Below are positions 11,641 to 23,410 of a stretch of DNA of 64,000 bases, one piece after another (the stretch's first letter is position 1; each line of letters starts with the position of its first letter). The notes below the pieces were generated by a model, which saw only the letters and a program-made list of their open reading frames with translations, searched no databases and had not been told where the DNA came from. The stretch is from Benincasa hispida (Eukaryota; Streptophyta; Magnoliopsida; Cucurbitales; Cucurbitaceae). Where the stretch lies: positions 42,143,665 to 42,207,664 of the forward strand of contig NC_052349.1 of the NCBI RefSeq assembly GCF_009727055.1, read 5' to 3'. The position numbers were made by a program, and so were the translations under genes.

Positions 11641-11689
11641 AATCATTCATAACCTACTAACCTGAAGGAAGTCTAGTCTTCTCTTTGTA

Positions 11690-12414
11690 GCATCGGTTTT
11701 TATCATTGTTTTACTAAGAATTTTTTCAGGATGCCTTGCCTTTATCTTCTCTTTTGCAGAAAGACGCTCCTGTTGTATTTGACAATGATTGCAGGCGAGC
11801 TTTTAACTTTTTCAAGGAAAAGCTAACAAGTATTCCAATCTTATAGTCTCCTCGATTCGATTTACCTTTTTGAGATCATGTGTGACGCCAGGAATCTGGT
11901 AGTGGTAGCTGTTATTGGATGAAGGATTGACAGGAGAAACCACGTCATTTGCTTTGCATCCAGGACACTTAATTCGACTTAGAACAATTATACTACCACA
12001 GAAAAGAAGCTACTTGCGATTGTTTTTTCCTTAGATAAATTCTGTTCCTATGTTCTTAGTTGAAAAATAATTGTTTTCACTAATCATGCAGTGCTTAGAC
12101 ACCTTATGAGGAAGAAAGAGTCAAAACCTATACTTGTGAGGTGGATAGTTCTTCTCCAAGAGTTTAACCTAATAATTGGAGATAGGAAGGGAAGTGAAAA
12201 CTTAGCTGCAGACCAATTGAGCAAAATCATTCAAGAGAAAGATAGTCAACTGATCAAAAAGGACTTCCCAAGTGAGGACGTTTTTAGGGTATCTAGCTTT
12301 GAACCATGGTATGTTGACATGATGAACTACCTGATCATGGGCAAGTTTCCTCTACATATGAGTAGTAGTTCTAGAAGGACAAAAAGCAAGAATGGCTCTA
12401 AATATTATGTTTGA
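11690..12414 (+). pseudogene. Ty3/gypsy-1 reverse transcriptase end and RNase H remnant
   Basis: The segment around 11755-11835 reads APVVFDNDCRRAFNFFKEKL, the RT/RNase H connection. RNase H sequence follows in scrambled frames, then LRHLMRKKESKPILVRWIVL and GSENLAADQLSKI in one frame (12091-12240), the end of the RNase H domain. The protease and most of RT are missing between 11640 and 11690, so an internal deletion occurred. The ORF ends at 12412-12414 after an unrelated-looking tail. Confidence 0.8.
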
Positions 12415-13567
12415 AATGAATCATATCTATGGAATTTTTTTACTGACCAAATAATTAAGAGATGCGCTCTTGAGCATGATTTTGCATTTATCTTATCTTT
12501 TTGTCATGATTATGCTTGTGGAGGCCATTTTAGTCCTAAGAGGATAGCCCGCAAGTTGCTTGATAGTGGTCTTTTCTAGACTATCCTATTTGCTAATGCT
12601 TATGCTTTTTACAAATTCTATGTGAAATGTCAAAAGTTTGGGTCCTTGTCAAAAAAAAGAATAAGATGCCCCTTAATTTAATTTGTGAAATATTCAATGT
12701 TTGAAATATGGATTTTATGAGCCCCTTTCCCTCCTCTACTGGTTATTTATATGTTCTCATTGCTGTAGATTATTGCCAAAGTGGGTGGAGGCAATCTCCA
12801 TAAGGACCAATATTGTTGTTGTGGTTTCAAGTTTTATCAAGTCTAACATATTTAGCAGGTTTGGAGTCCCTCGGGCCATTATTAGCGATCAAGGCATGCG
12901 CTTTTGCAATAGAACGATTGAATCGTTTTTGAAGAAATATAATATCCACCATCATGTAGCAACACTATATCATCCCCTAACAAATGGTAAGGCAGAGATT
13001 TCAAATCATGAGGTGAAAAGTATCTTGGAGAAGACGATCAGTCTAGGGCGTAAAGGTTGGAGTTTACGCTTAAATGATGCCTTATAGGCGTATAAAAATA
13101 CTTTTAAAACGCCTATTGGGACCACTCCATTTAGGCTTGTCTATGGAAACACATGCCATCTCCTTGTTGAAATTAAGCACAAGGCTTATTAGGTAGTTAA
13201 GAAGTGCAGCGTGGAGTTAGAAAAAGCTGGAAAGTCGATATTGTTACAGCTACAAGAGTTGGAGGAGTTAAGAATGGGGACCTATGAGAGTGCCCGTATT
13301 TACAAGGAGAAAACAAAACTCCTCCATGATTGTGTATTAATAAGGAAGGATTTTCAAGTTGGTCAAAAAGTCCTCCTTTACAACTCTCGCCTCAACATTC
13401 CAGGTAAGTTACATTCTAGCTGGTTAGGTCCCTTTGAGTTTACTAATATCTTCTCCCATCGTGCAGTGGAAATCAAGAGTTTGAAAATAGGAAAGCTTTT
13501 CAACGTGAACGGGCACCATTTGATGCTCTTTAATGAATGGGAGGTTGACCATATTCCTCAATTATAG
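12415..13567 (+). pseudogene. Ty3/gypsy-1 integrase remnant
   Basis: Integrase blocks are clear: KWVEAISIRTNIVVVVSSFI, SRFGVPRAIISDQGMRFCNR with the second catalytic Asp in SDQG, and ATLYHPLTNGKAEISNHEVK (12780-13020), then TPIGTTPFRLVYGNTCHL and a C-terminal SWLGPFEFTNIFSHRAVEIK block (13100-13480). Stops interrupt at about 13084 and 13190. The reading ends at TAG 13565-13567. Integrase downstream of RNase H is the Ty3 order. Inactive. Confidence 0.87.
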
Positions 13568-15469
13568 GTCTAGTGATTCCCTCATACACCTGAGCCTCGT
13601 TTGCCAACCATTGAGCAATTGACATTAAACATTTGTGTTTCCTAGGAGTAGCCAGGCGTTTAAATTTACTGCTTTCTTTCATTTCTAGTTTTTCTTTTTT
13701 TTCTTTTTTGTTAGGTTCCAATTGATTGGGGGATTTATATGGTTTTTTTTTTTTTACTAATGAACTCACATATTTCAAGTTGTATGGCATGCTCAACCTC
13801 TGCACACGCCCAAATCATGGAAGTTTTCTGATTCCCCCCTTATGTTTGTCCATGTGCTTTATCTCACACGTGTTTTCTAATTTATATGAGAAACTTCGAC
13901 CACTACTATTGGCGACAGCTCGTGACCATTGTCGACCAACTCCAGTTACCACCTCCAGCGACTATCGATGGCCAACATCTGACCACCACCTCCAGCGACC
14001 GCTATAGGCCAACATCCAGAGATCGCCACCAGAGCTACTTTCAACTACCACTTCCGACAATGGCCTCCGGCAACCATAGATGTGAAAAAAAAAATCTTTA
14101 CAATAATTTGACATTAACAAAACCATTTTTATTATATAACAAGCCAAACAAACTTGTATATAAAAACACTTTTGAGAAAAAATTGGTAATCATGAGGTGT
14201 GTTTTTATTTTAGGGAGTTTTTATTAAAAAAAATGTTTAAATGAAAATGGATTTTTGAAAAACATTTTCTAAGTCATTCCAAGCAAGCCCTTAGTAAATT
14301 TTCCTTGTTTGTCTAACGAGCTTTCTATACTAATAACCTAATTAAATAGATCAAATTACAAGAATGACTTAAATTCATTATTTTTTTCATGAATAACTTA
14401 ATATGTTACAATATTACATAAAAATCAAATCCAAAAGTCCATAATACACCCATTAATTTCTAGTCTTTTATTAAAAAAATGAAAAGACACAAATATAGAA
14501 ATCATATGCCTTAAATAGTTTTTTTCCCAAAATTTTCAAAACCAATCACAAAAGGAAATTTCCATTTCTATTAAATTCAGGAGATTTTATTCTTCCCTAA
14601 TTTGTCTTACAAATATTGAATTTTGATTTAAAATTCAGAATCTTTGAATTTGGTAGATTACATTTAATACATAATTATAGTACCAAATCTTTGTTTTCAT
14701 CTAGGTTTTGTTTTTTTATAGGCAGCAAGTTTATTTCAAATATATACAACATTATTACACATATATATAACGTTTATTTTAAATATATTTAGAACAAATA
14801 TAGATTTTAGATTGTTATAAGTCTCGTTTCTATTTAGATAATATTTCCCTTACTTTGTCACATCTATCCATGTATATTTAGTCATTTTACAGATATGTGC
14901 CACATATTATATAATAATAATGTTAGGGCAAATTACAAAATTGATCGTTAAAATATGGTAATTATTGCAATTTTCATCTTGATTGAAGAAGTGTCATAGC
15001 AGTTAAATAGTTTTGGGAAACATAAGCACCATAACATATTCCCTAAGATTTAGGTATATATAACATATTTGTTAACTAATAAAATAATAAACAATTAAAT
15101 GAAAAACACGCATTAATTAGGATATATTTCGCAATTGCAATTAATGATTAATAAAAATAAAAAAATTCTTCAAATAATAAATATTAAATTCATTTTGATT
15201 TTCTTTAGTATTTTAATTATAAAATATTACCATAATTAAATAAGAAAGAGAATGTGCTATAAGGTTAAATTTGTCCAAAATATTTAAGAAATTGATTTAT
15301 GAAATATTGTTTGAGTTTAGGCTATTTATGAAATATCAATGGTGAAGTAGGTTGATTGTTTAAATCTTTCTTCTCTTATTTATTTTATTTTTGGAAAAGA
15401 ATTAACCATGTGACCGTAGGTCTTCCTAATAAGAAAAAAATGAGACACTTCAGGAAAAAAAAATGTTTG
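13568..15469. other. Spacer: Ty3-1 3' sequence then AT-rich DNA
   Basis: 13568-13880 is probably the 3' untranslated part of the Ty3 element. 13880-14060 is a C/A-rich low-complexity patch of CGACCACC-like words giving repetitive ORFs on both strands. 14300-15350 is AT-rich with no coding signal. I see no polypurine tract or LTR to close the Ty3 element here. Confidence 0.5.
14100..14295 (-). repeat. Dispersed repeat, related to 23690-23900
   Basis: Read on the minus strand from 14295, the sequence (GCTTGCTTGGAATGACTTAG, then TTTTCAAAAATCCATTTTCATTTAAACA-type words) is recognisably similar to 23691-23770 on the plus strand. The pair indicates a dispersed, probably non-autonomous, element family. 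I cannot define its ends. Confidence 0.45.
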
Positions 15470-15760
15470 GTTGCTTGTATTTTGTTTCAAAAATGGTCTT
15501 TTGCTTTATCTACTTCTTCGGACTCACTACTGCAGCTGAGATTTCATGGATTTGATAAATATTATGTGGTTTATTTGTTTTTCTACTTCATGCTTGTTAT
15601 ATCATGGCATTGAATCTACTATTCAACTTGCCCGTAATTCTGTTTTTCATGGTCGAACAAAACATGTTGAGATCGATTTTCACTTTGTTAAAGAGAAAGT
15701 TGCAGCTCGTGATTTACACTTGAGCTTCTTTACAATTAAGCAAAGGGATATTAGTGTATG
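15470..15760 (+). pseudogene. Copia RNase H C-terminal fragment
   Basis: The frame at 15610-15755 reads IQLARNSVFHGRTKHVEIDF and then HFVKEKVAARDL, the conserved C-terminal part of Copia RNase H (consensus family block around RTKHIE-D-HFVRE). A weaker upstream match (LTTAAEIS, about 15518-15545) fits the STTEAEY block. The ORF ends at about 15759. It is unrelated in subfamily to the long-LTR Copia elements elsewhere here. An LTR-like tail follows (TATAAATATCTGTGAG at about 15861, then CAATAATATGAGAGATATTACA-type words), so 15761-15960 may be its decayed LTR. Confidence 0.75.
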
Positions 15761-17532
15761 AGTATGGGTTAATGCTGAGTTGTTTTAATTCTATTAGTTT
15801 GTTGCTAATATGGTTTGATATCCTTAATAATCTTTCACTCTCCTAGTATTCTCTCATTGTACTATAAATATCTGTGAGATTATTCGTCAATAATATGAGA
15901 GATATTACATTTACTCTAATCATCTTTATATCAAACACATTTTTGTTATTCTCGTTGACTATAATATTCATTCATTATTTTCTATAATCATTAATAGGAC
16001 GATAATTACAACTCATCCATGTGTCAACCAGTACAAAAATATGTTATTGATCAATATTTTTCATTTTAGGAAATTTGTAATGGGTGGAAATCCAAAATAT
16101 ATAATTAGAGATATGCTTTCGATATATGGAAAATTATAGATTTGGCAAAAATCTCAAATTTAAATTTTCATTTATTTTGTACTTCATTTTTGCCCTTTTA
16201 ATTTTTTGATATATCAGTCAACTAATATACCACATTTAAATTATATCAAATTTGTATTTTTTCACTGATTTACACTTTATATTTTTTTTTTTGTTTGCAG
16301 CAATATGAGTTATTACTCACTTTGATTTTTGTATCTACTACATTTTTTTAATCCCTTTTTAGTTTTTGTTTTCTTTTCAAATGATGTTGTTTCTTTCATT
16401 TTAAGTACAAATCTAGGGAGATTCAACCTAAAGCTCACTGACACTAAGTTTAGTATACTTATTTTGACAATTTAGGCATGTTTAGAATAACTATAGAAAA
16501 AAATTTTAAAAAAAAAAACTTAAATTATTAGTCATATTCAACCACATAGTGGATCAAGTGTATGAAGAATATCAAGTATATATCAATAGCATATCAAATG
16601 TATCGACTATATTAGATGTATCAAGTATATATGGGTTGAGCTTATTTTCTGATATTTTACAAAAGTAATAAGTCGGAACTAAATCTACAAGAAGTCCTTT
16701 TTTATTACATCAATATTAAAATAGGAAGGGTATAATAAATATATTGATTGATATTTGTATTTTTTTTTTCCTTTTTACTCTAGTTAACGAAAAAATAATA
16801 ACATAATCATTGAAGAAATGAAAATATCTATGACATGGATGAACTAAACAACACATTCTTGATGTAGGCCATATACTCGAATAAAATTTACATCATACAT
16901 CATAACGATATGACGCCTCACAATTGCAAATTTCCAAACAATTGTCACATGTAAATATAGCAACAGAGTTTGGATTTTTTTTTTTTTTCTTTTATCTTCT
17001 AGNTATAGTAATAGTTGTTTGTATTTGTTTAATGAGAAACTTTGAATCAATAATAATAGTAATAATAGTTATTATAGAATTATGCAGAATCATTTGCTGA
17101 CTTATCAAATTATGAATTAGATATTATCATAGTACTAAAAAAATTTCACCATGTAAACTTTTTTTTATTCCAAGTCTTAACTTCAACAGAACCTTATCCC
17201 ATCTAATTATAAACTCAAGTTAACAACAGAAACATATAAACCGTTAGATCTTGGATTTTTGTATTTTTCCTTTTTTTTTCACTTTAGTTGATCCTCCAAA
17301 AACGATTTTCGAGAAAAGGAATAAATGATTCATGCAATAGACTGGCTTTATTTAATTTTTAGAGAAAAAATAATTACTTTTACAAGCGGCTCCTAAAGAA
17401 TATGGATTCAACATAAAAGTCATTTGCTTTCAACTTTGTCGGCGGCCAAATCCAATGAACCCCAACGACCATATTGACTTCCTTATTCTATGGGTTCAAC
17501 CATATACACATATTTAAAATTTTGACTATAAT

Positions 17533-17557
17533 ATTGATATATATATATATATATATT
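17533..17557. repeat. (TA)n microsatellite
   Basis: A run of about eleven TA units follows ATATTGA. It has no further visible significance. Confidence 0.9.
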
Positions 17558-17916
17558 CATTTTAAACGAGCTTAAATTAATTCTGAACTGAAGGGAACAT
17601 GCCATGCCCCTTGTTTGATACCAAACTTAAAATATTTTAAGAAAATTTATAAAGAAAATGGAGATTTAAAAAAACCTAAGAACCTTTTCGCCTCCTGTTG
17701 CATTTTTACATTATATTCCTTTCCTATACACATTGCGACCACTTTTTTTTTTTTAATATATACACATCGCTTCAAGTTACAAAAGGGGACAGGGTTAAAA
17801 CAGTAAATTACAATAAAAACTAAACGTCAAAACAAAGGAACGAACTAAACGAATGGTCCGGATCTCTTCTATGCCACCGAAGATAGCCAATCCCCGCCGT
17901 CAAAATTGTACTCTCT

Positions 17917-17922
17917 TTTATT
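17917..17922 (-). terminator. Candidate poly(A) signal for the LBD gene
   Basis: The plus-strand TTTATT gives AATAAA on the minus strand about 85 bases past the LBD stop codon. Other AT-rich candidates follow nearby (17940-17965). Plant polyadenylation signals are loose, so this is only a candidate. Confidence 0.35.
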
Positions 17923-18005
17923 CTTACTTTTTTATCTTATTATTTTTATTATTACTATTATTATTGCCGTCGTTGTGTGCGTGGGCTCATTATTGGGCCT
18001 CTATT

Positions 18006-18997
18006 TCAGGCTGAAAAATCAAGGCCTAAAACAGTATTGCACGTCTCGTTATTGGGCCTGAACCCGACGTCGGCCTCTATCTTTCGCTTCTTCATTGGAA
18101 TCACGTGCTGTGCACGTAACACCGGCTCCATCCCCAGGGTTAGTTCTAGAGCTAATTCACTTTGCGGAATTGGCACTGCGCCGCCGTCGTGGCCCGTGGA
18201 TTCCGATCGGGAAAAAACCGACGGCACCGGAGGAGGAGAATCCTCCGCTGTTCCAACTGAAATAATGCTCTCGGTTTCTTTACTCTCGTTCTCGAGATGC
18301 CGCGAGTCGGATTGGTGACTCAACGACGACTCACCACTCGACGACCTATTCAACTCGGTAGAGCAGAGTCGCCGAGTCGATTCATCAACAGTGGAGGCAA
18401 TTCCTTTACTCGCTTTCCCTTTCACAGCCGACCGCTTGAACCGGCACCGAGTCTTAACTCGCCGATTGGCTTCGGTATCGTTGGACGCAACGGAGTTTTC
18501 ATCCTTGGAAACGTGACGAATGTCGTAAGCCTTCAACGGCGGTCCGTCGGCAGTAGCTGCCGTTTCGGAGTTGATCGGCGTGATCGGAGCACCTTTAAGT
18601 ACGGCTTCAACAGCCGCCTGACAGAGCTGCCAACTACCAGACCACAATAATCCAACCGATCCGTAAATCGGATTGACAATCCGTCCACAAGCCTCGTAGA
18701 GAAGAGATCTAAAAATCGCTGTAAAATGAAAACGAAAATCAAAACTGAATGAAAATGCAAAAGAATCAAAGATGAAAAACCAAAAACCAAAAGAGAAGAG
18801 AACTAACCAGGGCGGAGATGATCAGGACCAGCGTTGATGAGATTCATGAGTCCAGCACGGCCATAGAACTTAGCGAGAAAAACGGTAGCGTTAGCCTGAG
18901 ATTCAGGAGTCTTGATCCACTGTAAACAAGGTCGAATACTGCAATTCTCACTGCAACCTTTGCGAAGTACTCTGCAACCATTACAACTCATCCGCAT
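18006..18997 (-). CDS. Class II LOB-domain (LBD) transcription factor, two exons, 300 aa
   Basis: The coding sequence joins exon 1 (18997-18808) to exon 2 (18718-18006), giving 903 nt. The N-terminus [19 protein letters not shown] carries the LBD zinc-finger-like CX2CX6CX3C motif (Cys5, 8, 15, 19). The GAS-type block [10 protein letters not shown] (residues 40-49) follows, then, across the intron, [17 protein letters not shown] and [20 protein letters not shown]. This pattern is that of class II LBDs (the LBD40/41/42 group in Arabidopsis); that assignment is by recognition, not alignment. The 180-residue tail is Ser/Glu-rich and contains an LxLxL repression-type motif (LELTL, 254-258) and a basic KKRK (273-276) that may be a nuclear signal. 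Expected role: nuclear DNA-binding regulator, probably a repressor. No stops or frameshifts. The ATG at 18997 is chosen because conserved family members start MRMSC there. Confidence 0.95.
18719..18807 (-). other. LBD gene intron, 89 bp
   Basis: On the minus strand exon 1 ends CGCCCTG followed by GTTAGTT, and the acceptor is TTTTACAG before CGATTTTTAG. Splicing in phase 1 restores the uninterrupted LBD domain (HLRP-AIFRSLL). One intron inside the LOB domain at this point is typical of the family. Confidence 0.94.
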
Positions 18998-19032
18998 TTT
19001 GAGCAAGAACAGCAATGGCAGAATGGAAGCAT
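18988..19032 (-). other. Upstream ORF overlapping the LBD start codon (14 aa)
   Basis: An ATG at 19032 opens a 14-codon frame, [14 protein letters not shown], that ends with a TGA at 18990-18988, a few bases inside the LBD coding sequence and out of frame with it. No other ATG lies between it and the putative TATA element. Its start context is weak (T at -3) whereas the LBD ATG has A at -3, so leaky scanning is plausible. Whether it is translated is inference. Confidence 0.5.
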
Positions 19033-19127
19033 AAAATGAGAGAGAAATTTGGGGGAAAAAGGGTATTTGATTGAGGATATAAAGAGAGGAAGTACAAAGG
19101 GATATTTAAGGGGGAAAAGAAGGAAAG

Positions 19128-19140
19128 TAATATATATAAT
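19128..19140 (-). promoter_or_regulatory. Candidate TATA element of the LBD gene
   Basis: On the minus strand ATTATATATATTA lies about 130 bases upstream of the LBD ATG. This would give a 5' UTR of roughly 100 nt that is pyrimidine-rich. A second candidate (TTTATATCC, about 19075-19083) is closer. No experimental start is known to me. Confidence 0.45.
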
Positions 19141-20217
19141 CTGGGAGGTGGGAGCCATTGGGTTTTCAGGGAAAATGGGAGCACGCAGTTTCAAATTATT
19201 ATTAATTTTCATTATTCTAATTTCTAATTTTAATTTTAAATTACTTTTTTAAAAAAAAAAAAAAAAAAACACTGCTTTTTTCCGTACTTGTGGAGGTTCC
19301 ATTTTTTAACCCACTTTTCCATACCATCACCCAAATACGTCTTCTATTTTAATTATGATGATTCCGTCTCTTTCACTCGCTTTACTTCTGCGTGTCTTCC
19401 ACTCGCTCTATCCATTTTCACTTCTTAATATTATTTTACATTCTTGATTATAATTACAACAAATACTACTGTTTCTTTACATATTATTCTTTTACAAAAA
19501 CTACCTTGTATGCATATATATATATATATTTCAATACTATGAACGCTCTTCCATCATACTAATCAAAACATTAGGGTTCATTTCCATAACTATTTAAATT
19601 TTAGTTTGTTTGCTTTTTTTTTAATTTTAAGTCAAATTCTTATAATTTCTTCACATTTTTGTATGGATTTTTAGTCAAATAACCAAATTTGAAACTACAT
19701 CAATTTTTTGCTTGAATTTTAAAAATAAAACTAAGTTTAAATTTCAAATACAAACCAAAAGTGAATTAAATCTATTCATATTGAGAATGAATGGTCTGAA
19801 TTTAGCAAATAGTAAGATTTTTCATATAATTTGATTTTTTTTTTCATTTTCTCTTATTCCTCTCCTTTTTATGTATTGTAAATAATTATGTGACAATGTT
19901 GATAGGATTTTGAGAAAAGTATAATTTGACTTGAGAAATTTTGATGCATAAATAGCTATCATGTCTAATTTAAAGTTTTAACTAATTCAACTTATAGTTT
20001 AAAAAATACATTAATTGAATTTTCATTCAAATAAAATGAAATTGGAATAAACATCAGAAAAGTTATCTTAACATTATTAATATTTAGAATGTCCAAATTT
20101 TATTTTTACGAAATGCCCATAAAAACATCTATAAAACGTTGATCTTGATAAATTTTTTGTTATTGAATAATATTAGTATAATTAATGAAAATCTAAACTT
20201 TTTTTTTTTTTGTTTAA
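19141..20217. other. AT-rich upstream spacer
   Basis: 19141-19600 is the likely proximal promoter flank of the LBD gene, with poly(A) (19251-19269) and a short (AT)n run at about 19514-19528. The rest is AT-rich with no conserved reading frame or recognised repeat. Confidence 0.55.
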
Positions 20218-20608
20218 ATCCTACTTTGTTAATGAATTATGAGTTTTGTCTATTTTGGTTCCTAACTTGTAAAATATCTATTTTAGTCCCTAAATTTTTA
20301 AAATGTATCCATTATTGTCAATTCTCTATTAATTAGTCAACAAATTGATAATGTGGCATCTAGTTTAATATATATACATATATAATATTCATGTGGATGA
20401 TTTGTTGTCGGGAAAGAGGTGAATTTTATTTAAGTGTTCTTCTCTCATTCTTTTCATTGTAGAAAAAAAGGTTTTTGCAATTTCCAATTGTCTATTTGGA
20501 GGGAATAGTCCTAATGGACATATTTTAAAAATTTAGGGCTAAAAGAGACGTTTTAAAAGTTCAAAAATCAAAATAGAACAAAATTTAAGGTTGATGATAA
20601 AATTAGGA
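20218..20608. mobile_element. Foldback (MITE-like) element 1
   Basis: The left arm (about 20218-20311) and the right arm (about 20517-20608) are imperfect reverse complements. Both contain TTTTAG(T/C)CCCTAAATTTTTAAAAT, preceded by a matching CTATTTTG-A/G-TT block and a TCCTA outer end. The roughly 200-bp loop has no coding signal. I could not define a target duplication. Confidence 0.65.
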
Positions 20609-22859
20609 TTTTTTTTTTTAATCTAAACTAAATTTTTTTCTTTAAAAAAATCTAAATCTAACAAAATTCAATGTTAAAAGAGATGAGAACAAAGGCGCGT
20701 GAGAGCAACGTCCAAAAGAGATGGTCGTTAGAACGTAAAAACTGGTTTCGATAATCTTTTTTTTTTTTTTTTTCTTTTTTGAACTCTCTAAATTGCCCTC
20801 GCCCGACGCGCCACAGATAACGAAACTCAGCAAGCAAGTGGCATAGAAGATCAGGAGGGCAAGATAGTAATTACAATAAAATACTCTAGAAGCTGACAGG
20901 TGGAAATAAAAGAGAAAGAGGACAACATGCAAAAAAATCCAAAAGAAAAAACAAAGAAGGCGCGTGGCAACCACGTTCATGCTATCAGAAATAAGGTCGA
21001 ATTGCCACATAACGTGGAATAAATTGGGTCCCACAAACCCGGTATTTAAAATTACTCAATAAAATAAATATCTTTTAAAGGTTAGAAAAATCTCCTGGTT
21101 TTCAGGAAGATTACAGAAAAGTGGTTTTGAATTTTTTATTTTCATTTTTTAAATTAAAAAAACCAGGATTGGATGAAAAACCAAAACCGGTAGCTGGTTT
21201 TGTGGGATTTTTCGGGACTGTGGGCGCTTATAGACTAGCCAACGGTTTCGAATTTCCTTTTTTATTTTTTCTTTTAATTAATTAAAAAAACAAAAGAGTC
21301 GTGTTGCTTTTTCTAATTTCTATTTTTTAATTAATTTCCAATTTATCATCAAAATATTATCATTATTTCTCTTAGCAATAGTTTCGGATTTTGTTAATTC
21401 TGGCGTTCACGTGAACACGCTTAACAAAGACACCATTTTTTTCTTTAATGAATTTTAAAATGATATTTCTAATTTTGTGTTTGGTAAATTTTGGAGGGAA
21501 TCTTTCGATGTTAAATTGTATTTATTAATAAACCTAGATATTTTCTTTTTTATTATTATTATTATTTTTTGCTTACTCATTTGTTGATAAGGTTTTGCCA
21601 TTTTAAAATAAATTAAATTAAAAAGTCTATGGTTGTGCATAGACTAAGAATATCAGTTGATGCACAATCTAACTATAGTAGAAAAGTTTGGTTGACATTT
21701 TTTGGTTGATTATTGTTATATTTGTAAGAGTTGAACATTAACATGAAAGAGTAAATAAACATTATCATTAAAAATGTTACAAAAGTTAAGGAATAAAATT
21801 TCACTAAATATAATTTAAACAGTTTTTTTCATTTTCTTACAATTTTTTAAATATGTATTTTCGATGAATATTTTCGTCAATATTTTTATAAAACCAGAGA
21901 GGTTAACATTTTCATCCACATTATTTTTAAATCTTGAAATTCAACTCTAATTTACAGTAAATATTAAAAAAAACACTAATCTTATAAATTGATTGGAGAT
22001 TTTTACTTATAGTAAAAAATTCGATAAAACTAACTCTTAAAAATTTTCAACATCCATATAATATATAACAGAAATTTATGTGTCAAAAAGAGTTTAGCTC
22101 AACCAACATCAATGTTGGCTTAGAACCAAAAACTATGTGGTTCAAAATCTCCCATCCCATTATATAAAAAATTTAAAAAAAATAAACTCAACTTTAGCTT
22201 TTTTTTTAACAGAAAATAAAATAATTAAAAATGACTCAAATTTACCTATATTCTTTCTTTTAAAAAAACCTCTTTACGGATACAAATAAAAATCACTGAT
22301 ATCCCAAATTTTGGTTAAGTATTTTTTAAATTTCATAATTAAAGATCGAAGAAAACTCTTTTTTTTTTTTTTTCCAAAGGTAATAGTCTGTTTCTTTTCA
22401 AATAATAATAATAGATTGTCAAAAAGAGAGAAGAAGAGATTGAAGAAAACTTATTTAGTTCTTAAACAATCTCTCTCTTACAAACTGAAACAATCATTTT
22501 AAACATAGATATCATTGACTTATACAATTTTTTTTATATATGAAATTAAAATAAAATAATGTGTATGTGAATACATGAATAAAAATGTGATTAATTCGTA
22601 AATCAACAGAAAATGTCCATGCAAAACTAAATCATCATTTGATAATAATACATATGAGTATGATTTTCTAACCATAAATTATTGTCCTAATTCAAAAACT
22701 AATGCCACAACTTTAATTTTGAAGTGGGAGAATCCAAAGCATGTGTTGGTAGTAGGAAAGAAGAAACGAAGAAACCCTACAAAATATTGTGGATATTAAG
22801 GTTATAATATCGATGAATACCGGAAAAAATGAAAAAAAAAAAAATTATTTTTTTTATCT
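20609..22859. other. AT-rich spacer with one GC-richer island (20660-21260)
   Basis: The island has words such as GGCGCGTGGCAACCACGTTC and a CCGGTAGCTGGTTTTGTGGG block. Open frames cross it on the minus strand, but they show low-complexity Lys/Phe composition and no domain. It shares short words with 28066-28335. 21270-22859 is AT-rich with nothing recognisable. Confidence 0.5.
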
Positions 22860-23410
22860 AGTTTCTATTTGGTCCCTAAGATTCAAAATATTACACACAT
22901 TTAGTTCTTAAACTTTAAGTTTGGTTTCAATTAAGTTCCCTATATTTCAAAATATTACAATTTAATGCTTATATTTCAAAAATATTACAACTTTACGGTA
23001 AAATTGAGTTTTATTTCAATTTGATCCATAGGTTTCAAAATTTACCCTTTAACCTCGACATTTTAATTAAATATTCATTTTTCATGGTTAATATCTATGG
23101 ATTAATTTTAAATGATTATTAAGTAAAATTTTAAATAAAATTTTTACAGGAATGAAAAATATTAAAACTTTATTAACTATAATTCTTTTAATCCTTTTAA
23201 AGTAATTATTTATAGATATTCACTCTAAAAATGAAAAGTGGGTATTTAGTAAAAGTCAAGATTAAAAGTATAAATATCAAACTATAGAGACGAAATTGAA
23301 ATTAAACTCAAATCTCAAGGGTAAGATAGTAACATTTTGAAACTTAAGGACTAAATTGAAATTAAACTCAAAAGTTAAGTATTAAATGTGTGTAATATAT
23401 ATTTTAACAA
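22860..23410. mobile_element. Foldback (MITE-like) element 2, about 550 bp
   Basis: The left arm begins near 22870 with GGTCCCTAAG, then ATATTACACACATTTAGTTC. The right arm ends near 23400 with the reverse complement (ATTAAATGTGTGTAATAT). Complementarity continues inward: TTCATTTTTCATGGTTAATA-type sequence at about 23070-23095 pairs with ATATTCACTCTAAAAATGAA at about 23216-23235. Almost the whole element can therefore fold on itself. No ORF. Confidence 0.7.

Larger units (their letters stand above)
15761..18005. other. AT-rich spacer, single ambiguous base at 17003
   Basis: No conserved coding frame is visible on either strand. It holds homopolymer A/T runs, a (TA)n microsatellite at 17533-17557 and one unresolved base (N) at 17003 after a T-run. 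17830-18005 is the likely 3' flank of the LBD gene. The stretch starting near 15840 may include a decayed Copia LTR. Confidence 0.6.

Noticed and set aside
13880..14060. Proline/Arg-rich coding exon
   Set aside because: Low-complexity CCACC words give open frames on both strands and no family is recognisable.
18297..18650. Plus-strand ORF antisense to the LBD gene
   Set aside because: It is a shadow of exon 2; composition is imposed by the opposite strand and no domain is seen.
18533..18790. Minus-strand ORF crossing the LBD intron
   Set aside because: It is in another frame and crosses a good GT-AG intron.
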